Below are positions 45,437-54,445 of a stretch of 64,000 nucleotides of DNA, piece by piece; positions within the stretch are counted from its first letter, which is position 1; every line of letters begins with the position of its first letter. Both the position numbers and the translations under genes were made by a program. Source of the stretch: Sideroxydans sp. CL21 (GTDB taxonomy: Bacteria; Pseudomonadota; Gammaproteobacteria; Burkholderiales; Gallionellaceae); the NCBI RefSeq assembly GCF_902459525.1, contig NZ_LR699166.1, forward strand, positions 2,492,501 to 2,556,500, written 5' to 3'. The notes beneath the pieces were generated by a model that was not told the origin of the DNA, did no database searches, and saw only the letters and a program-made list of their open reading frames with translations.

Positions 45437-46612
45437 ATGTCACATTTGATGAACACCTATGCTCGACAAAACGTTACCTTCACCCACGGTGAAGGAGTTT
45501 GGTTGTGGGACGTCAATGGTAAGCGCTATCTGGATGCCCTCTCCGGTATCGCGGTCAACACCCTTGGGCATGCGCACCCGCGCTTTACAGCCGCGCTTAC
45601 AGCACAGATCGGCAAGCTGATCCATACTTCAAACCTTTACCAGGTCCGCGAACAGGAACTGATTGCGGACAAATTGTGCGAACTCTCCGGAATGCAGGAA
45701 GTGTTCCTGTGCAATTCCGGCTGCGAGGCGAACGAAGCAGCCATCAAGCTGGCAAGGCTGTATGGCAACCAGCGCGGCGTCGACACGCCGACCGTCATCG
45801 TGATGGAAAAGGCCTTCCACGGCAGGACGCTGGCCACCCTTTCCGCCACCGGCAACCGCAAGGTGCAGGCCGGCTTCGAGCCGCTGGTCAAAGGATTCGT
45901 GCGCGTCCCTTACGATGACTTGGACGCTATCCGGCAGGTCGCTGCGCACACCCCCAACATCGTTGCCGTGCTGGTCGAGCCAATCCAGGGTGAGGGCGGC
46001 ATCCGCACGCCGGACATCAGCTACCTGCAAGGCTTGCGCAAGATCTGCGACGAGCACGAATGGCTGCTGATGCTGGACGAAGTGCAGTGCGGCCTGGGCC
46101 GGACCGGCAAATGGTTCGCGTTCCAGCACACCGGCATCATGCCGGACGTAATGACCCTGGCCAAAGGCCTGGGCTCCGGCGTACCCGTCGGTGCGTGCCT
46201 TGCTGCAGGCAAGGCAACCGGCACATTCAAGCCCGGCAATCACGGTTCGACTTTCGGCGGCAATCCGCTGGCGTCGACCGCTGCACTGACCACGCTGAAC
46301 ATCATGGAACAGGACAAGCTGCTCGATCACGCAGCCAAATTGGGCGCCTGGCTCAAACAGCAATTCCAGACCAGGTTAGGCGGCGTAAAAGGCATCGTCG
46401 CCGTGCGCGGGCAAGGGCTGATGCTGGGCATAGAGCTCGACAAGCCATGCGGCGAGATCGTCGGCAAGGCGCGTGAAGAAGGCCTGCTCGTCAACGTGAC
46501 CGCAGACAATGTGATCCGCCTGTTGCCGTCACTGGTCTTTTCCGAAACCGAAGCGCAACAGTTGCTGGATATTCTGTGCCCGCTGGTAATGGAATTTCTG
46601 GCGCGGGAGTGA
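45437..46612 (+). CDS. argD: acetylornithine aminotransferase
   Basis: ArgD transaminates N-acetylglutamate semialdehyde to acetylornithine with PLP. The 391 residues show SGIAVNTLGHAHP, FLCNSGCEANEAAIKLAR, the aspartate in LMLDEVQCGLGRTG and the PLP lysine in TLAKGLGSGVPVGA. It starts the argD-argF-(small membrane protein)-argG series. Confidence 0.96.
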   Translation: MSHLMNTYARQNVTFTHGEGVWLWDVNGKRYLDALSGIAVNTLGHAHPRFTAALTAQIGKLIHTSNLYQVREQELIADKLCELSGMQEVFLCNSGCEANEAAIKLARLYGNQRGVDTPTVIVMEKAFHGRTLATLSATGNRKVQAGFEPLVKGFVRVPYDDLDAIRQVAAHTPNIVAVLVEPIQGEGGIRTPDISYLQGLRKICDEHEWLLMLDEVQCGLGRTGKWFAFQHTGIMPDVMTLAKGLGSGVPVGACLAAGKATGTFKPGNHGSTFGGNPLASTAALTTLNIMEQDKLLDHAAKLGAWLKQQFQTRLGGVKGIVAVRGQGLMLGIELDKPCGEIVGKAREEGLLVNVTADNVIRLLPSLVFSETEAQQLLDILCPLVMEFLARE

Positions 46613-46614
46613 AC

Positions 46615-47544
46615 ATGAGCGGCAAACCCATCAAGCATTTCCTGCAATTCAAGGACCTGAGCCGCGGCGAACTTGAATACCTGTTCGAGCGCACCCGCAT
46701 CATCAAGGAGCGCTTCAAGCGCTACGAGAAATACTGGCCGCTAACCGACCGCACGCTGGTGATGATCTTCGAGAAGGCCAGCACGCGCACCCGCCTGTCA
46801 TTCGAGGCGGGCATGCAACAGCTCGGCGGTTCGGCCATCTACCTTAACACCAGGGACTCCCAACTGGGCCGCGGCGAACCTGTGGAAGATGCCGGCCAAG
46901 TCATCTCGCGCATGAGCGATATCGTGATGATCCGCACTTATGAACAGGACATCATCGAGCGCTTCGCGTCCAACTCGCGCGTGCCTGTCATCAACGGCCT
47001 GACCAACGAATACCACCCGTGCCAGGTGCTGGCCGACATCTATACCTATGTCGAACATCGCGGCAGTATCAAAGGCAAGACCGTGGCCTGGATCGGCGAC
47101 TCCAACAACATGTGCAACACTTGGCTGCAGGCGGCCGAGATATTGGATTTCAACGTGCATGTGTCCACGCCACCGGGGTACGAGGTAGAGCCGGAGCGCG
47201 CCGGCCTGTTCGGCGAAGACCATTACGAAGAATTTACCGACCCGATGGAAGCCGCGCGCGGCGCCAACCTGGTAACCACCGATGTGTGGACCTCGATGGG
47301 CTTCGAGGCGGAAAACGAAGAACGCATGAAAGACTTTGCCGACTGGCAAGTCGATAGCGACATGATGCGCGTCGCTGCCAAGGATGCACTATTCATGCAT
47401 TGCCTGCCCGCGCATCGCGGCGAAGAAGTCTCGGCGGAAGTCATCGACGGCGCCCAATCTGTCGTGTGGGACGAGGCGGAGAACCGTTTGCACGCACAAA
47501 AAGCGCTGATGGAATACCTGTTGTTGGGAAAAATATCGGCATGA
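46615..47544 (+). CDS. argF: ornithine carbamoyltransferase
   Basis: ArgF joins carbamoyl phosphate, supplied by CarAB, to ornithine, giving citrulline. The 309 residues include the carbamoyl-phosphate site KASTRTRLSFE, HPCQVLAD, the ornithine-binding DVWTSMGFE and the catalytic FMHCLPAHRGEEV. GGGAG sits six bases before the ATG, two bases after the argD stop. Thirteen extra codons upstream lie inside argD and were discarded. Confidence 0.97.
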   Translation: MSGKPIKHFLQFKDLSRGELEYLFERTRIIKERFKRYEKYWPLTDRTLVMIFEKASTRTRLSFEAGMQQLGGSAIYLNTRDSQLGRGEPVEDAGQVISRMSDIVMIRTYEQDIIERFASNSRVPVINGLTNEYHPCQVLADIYTYVEHRGSIKGKTVAWIGDSNNMCNTWLQAAEILDFNVHVSTPPGYEVEPERAGLFGEDHYEEFTDPMEAARGANLVTTDVWTSMGFEAENEERMKDFADWQVDSDMMRVAAKDALFMHCLPAHRGEEVSAEVIDGAQSVVWDEAENRLHAQKALMEYLLLGKISA

Positions 47545-47882
47545 GCGACAATTCCTCGAAAAAGGAACCCGCGATTCACAGCCAGAAAAGCCGGCTGGCC
47601 GACCACATCCTGCCGTCTTCGGCCACCATGATCGGGGTCTGCATGACGGTCATCAGCGTGTCGCAACTCATCCCGAAACACAGCATCAGCAGGCATGTCG
47701 ACGACTTGCTGGCTTTCGACAGCCTGTTTTTCCTGGCAAGCGCCATGCTGTCCTACTTTTCCATTCGCCATCCAGACCGGGCCGAAAAGCTGGAGCAGGT
47801 TGCCGATATCATTTTCCTGGCAGCCATTGCGCTCATGGTCATAGTCGGATTTGTCGTTTCTTTTGAACTAATGATTGATTAA
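47541..47882 (+). CDS. small three-helix membrane protein between argF and argG
   Basis: 113 residues with a polar N-terminal tail of about 30 residues and three hydrophobic helices, near 33-55, 68-86 and 92-112 (the last including [19 protein letters not shown]). The start overlaps the argF stop as ATGA and the stop lies 14 bases before argG, so it is translated within the arginine operon. Function is unknown; the position suggests a membrane role in the same condition rather than an arginine enzyme. Confidence 0.8.
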   Translation: MSDNSSKKEPAIHSQKSRLADHILPSSATMIGVCMTVISVSQLIPKHSISRHVDDLLAFDSLFFLASAMLSYFSIRHPDRAEKLEQVADIIFLAAIALMVIVGFVVSFELMID

Positions 47883-47896
47883 CTGGGTTGATAAAC

Positions 47897-49123
47897 ATGT
47901 CTGACATCAAAAAAGCGGTACTGGCCTACTCTGGCGGACTCGACACCTCGGTCATCCTGAAGTGGCTGCAGGATACTTATAAATGTGAAGTTGTCACTTT
48001 CACCGCCGATCTCGGCCAAGGCGAAGAACTGGAGCCCGCACGCCAGAAGGCACTGCAATTCGGCATCAAGCCGGAAAACATCTTCATCGACGACTTGCGC
48101 GAAGAATTCGTGCGAGATTTCGTGTTTCCAATGTTCCGCGCCAACACCGTGTACGAAGGCGAATACCTGCTCGGCACTTCCATCGCGCGCCCTCTGATCG
48201 CCAAGCGCCTGATCGACATTGTCAACAAGACCGGTGCCGATGCCATCTCGCACGGTGCGACCGGAAAAGGCAACGACCAGGTGCGCTTCGAACTGGGCGC
48301 CTACGCGCTGAAGCCAGGTATCAAGATCATTGCGCCCTGGCGCGAATGGGATCTGCTGAGTCGCGAGAAGCTGCTGGCCTATGCGGAAAAGCACGGGATC
48401 CCGATCGACATGAAACACAAGAACGGGGGCTCGCCCTACTCCATGGATGCGAACCTGCTGCATATCAGCTTTGAAGGCCGCCACCTGGAAGACCCGGCCG
48501 CCGAGGCCGAAGAAAGCATGTGGCGCTGGACCGTGTCTCCGGAGAATGCACCGGACAAAGCCGAATACCTGGATCTCGAATTCTCCAACGGCGACATCGT
48601 GGCACTGAACGGCAGCAAGTTGTCCCCGGCTCAAGTGTTGACCAAACTGAACGAACTGGGCGGCAAGCACGGCATTGGCCGCCTGGACCTGGTGGAAAAT
48701 CGCTACGTCGGCATGAAATCGCGCGGATGTTACGAAACACCAGGCGGTACCATCATGCTCAAGGCGCACCGTGCTATCGAATCCATCACGCTGGATCGCG
48801 AAGTGGCCCATCTCAAGGACGACCTGATGCCGCGCTACGCCAGCATGATCTACAACGGTTATTGGTGGAGTCCGGAGCGCAAGTCGCTGCAAACGCTGAT
48901 CGACCAAACACAGTCCTGCGTCAACGGCTGGGTGCGCGTCAAACTGTACAAGGGCAATGTGATCGTCGTTGGCCGCGATTCCAAAACCGATTCGTTGTTC
49001 GACCCGACCATCGCCACTTTCGAGGACGACAAGGGTGCTTACGACCAGAAGGATGCGGGCGGCTTCATCAAGCTGAATGCACTGCGTTTGCGCATCGCGG
49101 CAAACCTGAAAAACCGGAAATAA
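47897..49123 (+). CDS. argG: argininosuccinate synthase
   Basis: ArgG condenses citrulline and aspartate with ATP. The 408 residues begin with the PP-loop [19 protein letters not shown], then [16 protein letters not shown] and [18 protein letters not shown]. The ATG at 47897 is preferred over a TTG three codons earlier. Confidence 0.97.
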   Translation: MSDIKKAVLAYSGGLDTSVILKWLQDTYKCEVVTFTADLGQGEELEPARQKALQFGIKPENIFIDDLREEFVRDFVFPMFRANTVYEGEYLLGTSIARPLIAKRLIDIVNKTGADAISHGATGKGNDQVRFELGAYALKPGIKIIAPWREWDLLSREKLLAYAEKHGIPIDMKHKNGGSPYSMDANLLHISFEGRHLEDPAAEAEESMWRWTVSPENAPDKAEYLDLEFSNGDIVALNGSKLSPAQVLTKLNELGGKHGIGRLDLVENRYVGMKSRGCYETPGGTIMLKAHRAIESITLDREVAHLKDDLMPRYASMIYNGYWWSPERKSLQTLIDQTQSCVNGWVRVKLYKGNVIVVGRDSKTDSLFDPTIATFEDDKGAYDQKDAGGFIKLNALRLRIAANLKNRK

Positions 49124-49146
49124 GCTTCGTACATTATGGAGGCGGT

Positions 49147-49638
49147 ATGCTTCACGAACTGAGCGGTGACATTTTATTCAGTGGCGCAAAGGCCGTCGTG
49201 CAGGGCGTGGCGCCGAATGATGATTTCCATCAGGGGCTCGCGCTGCAGTTGCGCGAACGCATGCCGGCCATGTACAAGGATTTCCGCCACTACTGCCAGA
49301 CCCAGCATCCCAAGTCCGGTGAGTTGTGGACATGGATGAGCGTCGACGGACGCTACCTGGTCAATCTGTTCACACAGGATGCCGCTTATGCTCACGGCAG
49401 CAAACCCGGCAATGCAACGTTACATCACATCAACCACAGCTTGCATGCCCTGCGCAATTTTGTGCAGAAAGAAAAAGTCGGCAGCCTCGCTTTGCCTCGT
49501 CTGGCCTGTGGCGTGGGCGGCCTGAATTGGGATGATGTGAAGCCGATAATCGAAAAACATCTGGGCGACCTCGGCATTCCTGTGTATGTGTATGCCAATT
49601 ACCAAAAAGGCGTAAAAGCCAGCGAACCCCCGAAATAA
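49147..49638 (+). CDS. macro-domain-like (Appr-1''-p processing) protein
   Basis: A 163-residue single-domain protein with a macro-domain pattern: GDILFSGAKAVVQGVAPNDD at the start, LWTWMSVDGRYLVNLFTQD, and SLALPRLACGVGGLNWDDV, the phosphate-binding loop. Such proteins bind or remove ADP-ribose and related metabolites. GGAGG lies five bases before the ATG, 24 bases after argG. The exact substrate is not clear. Confidence 0.85.
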   Translation: MLHELSGDILFSGAKAVVQGVAPNDDFHQGLALQLRERMPAMYKDFRHYCQTQHPKSGELWTWMSVDGRYLVNLFTQDAAYAHGSKPGNATLHHINHSLHALRNFVQKEKVGSLALPRLACGVGGLNWDDVKPIIEKHLGDLGIPVYVYANYQKGVKASEPPK

Positions 49639-49665
49639 TCAAACAATCCAAAAGGAAATCCCAGC

Positions 49666-49986
49666 ATGTCAGACAAAATCGATAACGTCAGCGTCGGCAA
49701 GAAAGCCAATGTCTTCTTCGACGGCAAGTGTGTGTCGCACTCGGTGTTCTTCCCGGACGGCTCGCGCAAGACCGTCGGCGTGGTTCTGCCCAACAGCAAA
49801 CTTACCTTCAATGTGGACAGCCCGGAACTGATGGAGATCAGCGGCGGCGAATGCCAGGTGAAAATTGCCGGGGAATCCGGTTTCAAGACCTACGCCGAAG
49901 GCAGCAGTTTCAAGGTTGCCGCCAAAGGCAGCTTCGATATTCATACCGGCGCCGACGCAGTCCACTACGTTTGCAGCTTCGGCTGA
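49666..49986 (+). CDS. ppnP: pyrimidine/purine nucleoside phosphorylase
   Basis: PpnP (DUF1255/YaiE) cleaves several nucleosides with phosphate. At 106 residues it is a small cupin-fold protein with NVFFDGKCVSHSVFFPDGSRKTVGV and ECQVKIAG. AAAGGA precedes the ATG. It sits between the macro-domain gene and yajQ, so the block has a nucleotide-salvage flavour. Confidence 0.93.
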   Translation: MSDKIDNVSVGKKANVFFDGKCVSHSVFFPDGSRKTVGVVLPNSKLTFNVDSPELMEISGGECQVKIAGESGFKTYAEGSSFKVAAKGSFDIHTGADAVHYVCSFG

Positions 49987-50007
49987 TTTATAACCCCAGG
50001 AACGTAG

Positions 50008-50073
50008 GGCGCAATAACCAACGGGCATTGCGCCTGTAACGCATCCGGTGCAATGTGCTACATTTATTGCACC
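50008..50073. repeat. tandem pair of similar hairpins
   Basis: GGCGCAAT (50008-50015) / ATTGCGCC (50027-50034) and GGTGCAAT (50047-50054) / ATTGCACC (50066-50073). Both have 8-bp stems and 11-base interiors; the stems differ by one base pair. This looks like a REP-type unit seen between genes in many betaproteobacteria. Confidence 0.85.
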
Positions 50074-50110
50074 CTGCATAAACGACGGTTTATTTTACAG
50101 AGAGCACACC

Positions 50111-50599
50111 ATGCCATCTTTCGACATCGTTTCCGAAGTAGACAAGACCGAAGTCAAGAATGCGGTCGAGCAGACCAACAAGGAAGTCGGCACCCGCTTC
50201 GATTTCAAGGGTTCCGATGCGCGGGTCGAACAGGCGGAGCTGGTGCTCACCGTTCATGCCGACAATGAATTCCAGATGAACCAGGTGCAGGACATCCTCA
50301 ACGGCAGGCTGACCAAGCGCGGTGTGGATATCAAATGCCTGGACATCAGCGACAAGATCGAGAAAGTCAGCGGCAACAAAGTAAAACGCAGCTGCACAGT
50401 CAAGGTGGGGGTCGAAATCGAGCTGGCGAAGAAGATCGTCAAACACATCAAAGACAGCAAGTTGAAGGTACAAGCCAGCATCCAGGGCGACACCGTGCGT
50501 GTGACAGGCAAGAACCGGGATGACTTGCAGGATGCCATCGCCTTCGTCAAAAAGACCATCACCGACTTTCCCTTGCAATATCAGAACTTCCGCGATTGA
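50111..50599 (+). CDS. yajQ: YajQ-family cyclic-di-GMP-binding protein
   Basis: YajQ proteins bind nucleotides, and cyclic-di-GMP in some species. The 162-residue protein starts [20 protein letters not shown] and holds the core [28 protein letters not shown] and [10 protein letters not shown]. The frame is open 21 codons upstream through the repeat, but the family start is MPSFDI at 50111. Confidence 0.96.
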   Translation: MPSFDIVSEVDKTEVKNAVEQTNKEVGTRFDFKGSDARVEQAELVLTVHADNEFQMNQVQDILNGRLTKRGVDIKCLDISDKIEKVSGNKVKRSCTVKVGVEIELAKKIVKHIKDSKLKVQASIQGDTVRVTGKNRDDLQDAIAFVKKTITDFPLQYQNFRD

Positions 50600-51381
50600 A
50601 GCGCATTCCGCACCTTTTTTTCTTCGTACTGCTGGCCTTGTGTTTAATATCCAGGGCCAGCGCAGACGAACTTTCCTACCCTGAAATATTGATCGACGAT
50701 GTGAAGCACGTCGTCACCGCCCCGGCACGCTGGGATGAAACGGATTGGCGCTCAGCCGGATGGGCATCGCTTGCCGTGGTTGGAACGGCGCTGATCATCG
50801 ACCGCCCTCTGAGCGACGAGATGCGTCGCCATTCCGGCAACAATTCTTTCCTCACCCAGGTGGAACGATTCGGCAAGCCTTACGCGGCAGGCGTCGTGGG
50901 CGGTTTCTATCTGGTTGGTGCGCTCGCCGATGACAAGACCTCAATGCAGGTTGCGCAGGATGCATTCGCTGCCAGCCTGATTGCCAGCGGCATCGTCACC
51001 CCCGCCATCAAACTGGTTGCCGGACGTAGCCGCCCGCGCGACAACGCAGGCGCATCCAATTTCAAGCCGTTCAGCAATATCAACTCTTCTTTTCCTTCCG
51101 GCCACGCCACGGAAGCGTTTGCGCTCGCCTCGGTCATCTCCGACCATTACGATCAAACCTGGGTGACCTGCACATCGTATTCCATCGCCGGACTGGTCGG
51201 CCTCGCCCGCATCTATCATCAGGCACACTTCGCATCGGATGTGGTCGCGGGTGCGATGATCGGCACACTGGTCGGCAAGAGCGTGGTTTCCTATAACAGT
51301 GACTTGCGTTCCGGCAAGGTAGCCTTGCTTCCTGACGTTGGCAGGGGTTTAATCGGCCTACGCATTGCAGGGGCCTTCTGA
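50596..51381 (+). CDS. PAP2-family phosphatase
   Basis: A 261-residue membrane or exported phosphatase with a signal-like start ([22 protein letters not shown]). The acid-phosphatase motifs are [27 protein letters not shown] and [16 protein letters not shown]. It should act on lipid-linked or other phosphates in the periplasm. The start overlaps the yajQ stop as TTGA. Confidence 0.9.
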   Translation: MKRIPHLFFFVLLALCLISRASADELSYPEILIDDVKHVVTAPARWDETDWRSAGWASLAVVGTALIIDRPLSDEMRRHSGNNSFLTQVERFGKPYAAGVVGGFYLVGALADDKTSMQVAQDAFAASLIASGIVTPAIKLVAGRSRPRDNAGASNFKPFSNINSSFPSGHATEAFALASVISDHYDQTWVTCTSYSIAGLVGLARIYHQAHFASDVVAGAMIGTLVGKSVVSYNSDLRSGKVALLPDVGRGLIGLRIAGAF

Positions 51382-51382
51382 C

Positions 51383-51928
51383 ATGAAAACCGTACTCGTT
51401 CCTTTGGCAAACGGCAGCGAAGAACTGGAAGCCGTTACTGTTCTCGACATCTTGCGTCGCGCCGGTATCGAAACCGTGAGCGCCAGCCTGGACGGACAAC
51501 CGATACGCGGCAGCCGCGGTACCATGCTGATTCCTGACACCTCGCTGGATGAAGCGCTCAAGCGCCGTTTCGACATGGTGGTGCTGCCCGGTGGCCAGCC
51601 CGGCACCAACAACCTCAAGGCCGATACGCGCATCATCAAGCTGGTGCAACGCATGGCGGCAGACGATCTTTTTGTCTGCGCCGTCTGCGCGGCGCCTTCG
51701 GTTCTGGCAGCAGCGGGATTGCTTGACGGCAAGCGCGCGACCAGTTTCCCCGGTTCGCTCGACGCTTTCCCTAAAGTCTTGCGCCAGTCCCAGGCTGTGG
51801 TCGAAGATGGCAAGCTCATCACTTCGCGCGGCCCCGGCACGGCAATGGATTTTGCGCTGACACTAGTGGAGCGCCTTGCAGGCAAGGCCAAACGGGACGA
51901 GGTCGAAGCCGGTTTGGTGCGTGCGTGA
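51383..51928 (+). CDS. yajL: DJ-1/PfpI-family protein, YajL-like
   Basis: A 181-residue DJ-1 superfamily protein with the conserved nucleophile in FVCAVCAAPSVLAAAGLL, the glutamate near the N-terminus in NGSEELEAVTVLD, and the C-terminal RGPGTAMDFALTLVE. YajL acts in protection against oxidative and carbonyl stress. The ATG at 51383 is one base after the PAP2 stop; six codons of open frame upstream were discarded. Confidence 0.92.
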   Translation: MKTVLVPLANGSEELEAVTVLDILRRAGIETVSASLDGQPIRGSRGTMLIPDTSLDEALKRRFDMVVLPGGQPGTNNLKADTRIIKLVQRMAADDLFVCAVCAAPSVLAAAGLLDGKRATSFPGSLDAFPKVLRQSQAVVEDGKLITSRGPGTAMDFALTLVERLAGKAKRDEVEAGLVRA

Positions 51929-52686
51929 CCACACTGTTGAGGAAGCTCCCCCCCTCGATCATCGCACTGTTGCTGCAACTGACGGCAGTCATGCTCGTTG
52001 TCATGACTTTGCGCCTGTCCTCGCTGCATCCCGCACCGTTGGTCGCCGCCCTGTTCTGCGGCACACTGGCGGCCGTGCTCAGCCACATTGCAGGCATGGC
52101 ACGCTGGTGGCTGTTCATCCAGTTTGCCTTCGCCCCTGCGCTGGTACTGATGCTGGCACTCGACATGCCGCCCGGCTTCTTTCTCGCCGCTTTCCTCGTC
52201 ATGCTGGCCGTGTACTGGAGCACTTTCCGCACGCAGGTACCGCTCTATCTGTCCAGCAACAAGGTATGGAGGGCATTGGAGAGCAAGCTGCCCGCAGAAC
52301 AACCGTTTACCTTCATCGATCTCGGATCCGGTATCGGCGGCGTGTTGACCCATCTCGCCCATACCCACCCGCATGGGCGCTATCATGGCGTCGAGGCAGC
52401 ACCATTGCCCTTCCTGTGGAGCTGGCTGCGCATCAAATTGCGCGGCTGCCATAACTGCTCGGTACATCGGGGCAGCCTGTGGGATTGCGACCTGTCGCAA
52501 TATGACGTGGTGTTCGCCTATCTCTCGCCCGTGCCGATGGACGCACTGTGGAACAAGGCCAGACAGGAGATGCGTCCGGGCAGCCTGTTCATCAGCAACA
52601 CCTTCGCCGTGCCCGACCACCCGCCGCAGGAAAGCGTCACCGTCGATGACCTGCATCGTTCGACGCTGCATTTCTGGCGCATGTAA
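51925..52686 (+). CDS. membrane-anchored class I methyltransferase
   Basis: A 253-residue protein with about four hydrophobic helices in its first 105 residues and a cytosolic SAM-binding fold after them, FIDLGSGIGGVLTHLAHTH, then GVEAAPLPF. The GTG start overlaps the yajL stop (GTGA). The substrate is unknown; a lipid or a membrane protein is likely, given the anchor. Confidence 0.8.
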   Translation: MTTLLRKLPPSIIALLLQLTAVMLVVMTLRLSSLHPAPLVAALFCGTLAAVLSHIAGMARWWLFIQFAFAPALVLMLALDMPPGFFLAAFLVMLAVYWSTFRTQVPLYLSSNKVWRALESKLPAEQPFTFIDLGSGIGGVLTHLAHTHPHGRYHGVEAAPLPFLWSWLRIKLRGCHNCSVHRGSLWDCDLSQYDVVFAYLSPVPMDALWNKARQEMRPGSLFISNTFAVPDHPPQESVTVDDLHRSTLHFWRM

Positions 52687-52742
52687 AGCTGCAGCCGCAT
52701 CGCCAGCGTTACTCGAAACCGCTTTTCATTCCCGAATTCCCG

Positions 52743-52759
52743 CTTAAGCAATATTTAAG
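52743..52759 (+). promoter_or_regulatory. PmrA/QseB-type box upstream of shp
   Basis: CTTAAG (52743-52748), CAATA, TTTAAG (52754-52759) fits the PmrA-type consensus YTTAAK-N5-YTTAAK exactly. It lies 66 bases before the shp start and has a TATCCT candidate -10 at 52770. The QseBC/PmrAB-like pair encoded downstream is the obvious candidate regulator. Confidence 0.6.
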
Positions 52760-52808
52760 CTTGCACTCCTATCCTGCATTCCTCGTAATGCAACCAAGGA
52801 GCCCGAAA

Positions 52809-53231
52809 ATGATTCGCATATTTCATGTACTTGTACTGGTGTTTGTGGCTGTCGCAGGCTTGACGTCGCTGTCTGCTGCGGCGCAAACGCCGGACGATGT
52901 GTTGACTGCCCTCAAAACCGAGGCAAAATCTTCCAATACGGCTTTTCAGGGATTCTCGGCCGAGCGCGGCGAACGTTTCTTCAAGCAGACGCACGGCAAT
53001 GAGTTGAGTTGCTCTTCATGCCATACGGAAAATCCGGGTGCGTCCGGCAAGCATGCCAAGACCTCAAAAATCATCAAGCCCCTCGCCCCTGCCGCAAATC
53101 CGGAACGTTTCACCGATTCCGCAAAAGTGGAAAAATGGTTCAAGCGCAACTGCAACGACGTGCTGGGTCGCGTCTGTACCCCGCAGGAAAAAGGCGACGT
53201 ACTGGCCTATCTGCTCACCATAAAAAACTAA
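52809..53231 (+). CDS. shp: SHP-like monohaem cytochrome c (DUF1924)
   Basis: A 140-residue precursor with a signal peptide (about residues 1-25, ending AAAQ). The mature part has the single haem site CSSCH, followed by KIIKPLAPAANPERF and KVEKWFKRNCNDVLGR. In sphaeroides haem protein the last segment provides an asparagine axial ligand that leaves on reduction, so the haem can bind O2 or NO. AAGGAG lies seven bases before the ATG; an in-frame ATG 16 codons earlier lacks one. Confidence 0.93.
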   Translation: MIRIFHVLVLVFVAVAGLTSLSAAAQTPDDVLTALKTEAKSSNTAFQGFSAERGERFFKQTHGNELSCSSCHTENPGASGKHAKTSKIIKPLAPAANPERFTDSAKVEKWFKRNCNDVLGRVCTPQEKGDVLAYLLTIKN

Positions 53232-53241
53232 GGAGATCGCC

Positions 53242-53736
53242 ATGCTGTTCGATTCTCAACACCTTTTTCGAATTTTCGGCGTTGTCGTTCTGCTGATGAG
53301 CGTAATGATATCGATCGCTCATGCCGAAGATGACGACGACGATGAACGCGCCCCTCTCGCAACAAACGCCCGGTGGCAAACCGAATGCGGAGCCTGCCAT
53401 GTGGCTTTTCCGCCGCGCTTGCTTCCAGCCGAATCATGGCGTGCCGTGATATCCGGTCTGGACAAACACTTCGGCAGCGATGCCAGCCTGGACCCCGCTG
53501 TCGCCCGCGAGATTGGAGCTTTCCTGGAAAAAAATGCGGGTCGCGAAAAATATAAAGCAACCGGCAAGCCGTTGTTACGCATCACCGAAACCCGCTGGTT
53601 CCAGCGTGAGCATGACGAGGTGCCGGCGCGTGCCTGGAACAATCCAAAGGTAAAAAGCGCTGCCAATTGCGCGGCCTGCCATACCCAGGCGGAAAGCGGC
53701 AATTACAGCGAACGCAACATCAGAATCCCCAAATAA
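53242..53736 (+). CDS. dhc: DHC-like diheme cytochrome c
   Basis: A 164-residue periplasmic protein with a signal peptide (to SIAHA), an acidic start EDDDDDERAPL, and two haem sites, CGACH and CAACH. This is the diheme cytochrome c partner of SHP and should reduce it. AGGAG lies before the ATG, 10 bases after the shp stop. Confidence 0.93.
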   Translation: MLFDSQHLFRIFGVVVLLMSVMISIAHAEDDDDDERAPLATNARWQTECGACHVAFPPRLLPAESWRAVISGLDKHFGSDASLDPAVAREIGAFLEKNAGREKYKATGKPLLRITETRWFQREHDEVPARAWNNPKVKSAANCAACHTQAESGNYSERNIRIPK

Positions 53737-53748
53737 AGGAAGAACACC

Positions 53749-54417
53749 ATGAGTCAACGTATCTTGATATGGGATATACCGACGCGGATCTTTCACTGGC
53801 TGCTGGCCGTTTCTTTTGCGGGCGCCTTCCTGACTGCCGAGTCGGAACGCTACCGCGACATTCATGTGGTGCTGGGTTATACCTTGCTTGGCCTGATCGC
53901 ATTCAGGCTGGTTTGGGGGTTTGTCGGTTCGCGCTATGCCCGCTTCCGCTCCTTCCTGTTCAAACCCGGCGAGATCGCCGCTTATGTGACCTCTCTGCTT
54001 AAAGCCAAACCAGCCCATTATATGGGGCACAACCCGGCAGGCAGTGTGGCAGTCTTTGCGCTGTTGGCCTTGGGGCTGCTGACCGGTTTAGCCGGTGTGA
54101 TTGTGTTTCAGGATAGCGGCGGAGATGCGCTGGAAGAATTGCACGAGATGGCGGCTTATGCCATGTTGGCGGTTGTGGCATTGCATGTCGCCGGCGTCGT
54201 GTTGAGCAGCGTAATGCATCGCGAGAATCTGGTCCGGTCCATGATTACCGGCCTGAAATCGGGCTTGCCCAACGAAGGTATCCGTCGCGCTCATGCATGG
54301 CTGGGTGTCATAATGCTTGCGTCGGTCGTGGCGTTCTGGCTGGGCTATCCCGCAACCGGACCGACACCGCAAAACGTGAATGTGACACAGGCTGAACATC
54401 CACATGCTGACGATTAA
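53749..54417 (+). CDS. cytochrome b561-family membrane protein
   Basis: A 222-residue four-helix b-type cytochrome with haem-ligand histidines in FHWLLAVSF and in VVLGYTLLG/HEMAAYAMLAVVALHV. It should take electrons from the quinol pool and pass them through the diheme cytochrome to SHP. This is the third gene of the shp-dhc-cytb set. The start follows the dhc stop by 12 bases. Confidence 0.92.
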   Translation: MSQRILIWDIPTRIFHWLLAVSFAGAFLTAESERYRDIHVVLGYTLLGLIAFRLVWGFVGSRYARFRSFLFKPGEIAAYVTSLLKAKPAHYMGHNPAGSVAVFALLALGLLTGLAGVIVFQDSGGDALEELHEMAAYAMLAVVALHVAGVVLSSVMHRENLVRSMITGLKSGLPNEGIRRAHAWLGVIMLASVVAFWLGYPATGPTPQNVNVTQAEHPHADD

Positions 54418-54445
54418 GGCTTGCAGTTAGTTAACCGGGAAATAT

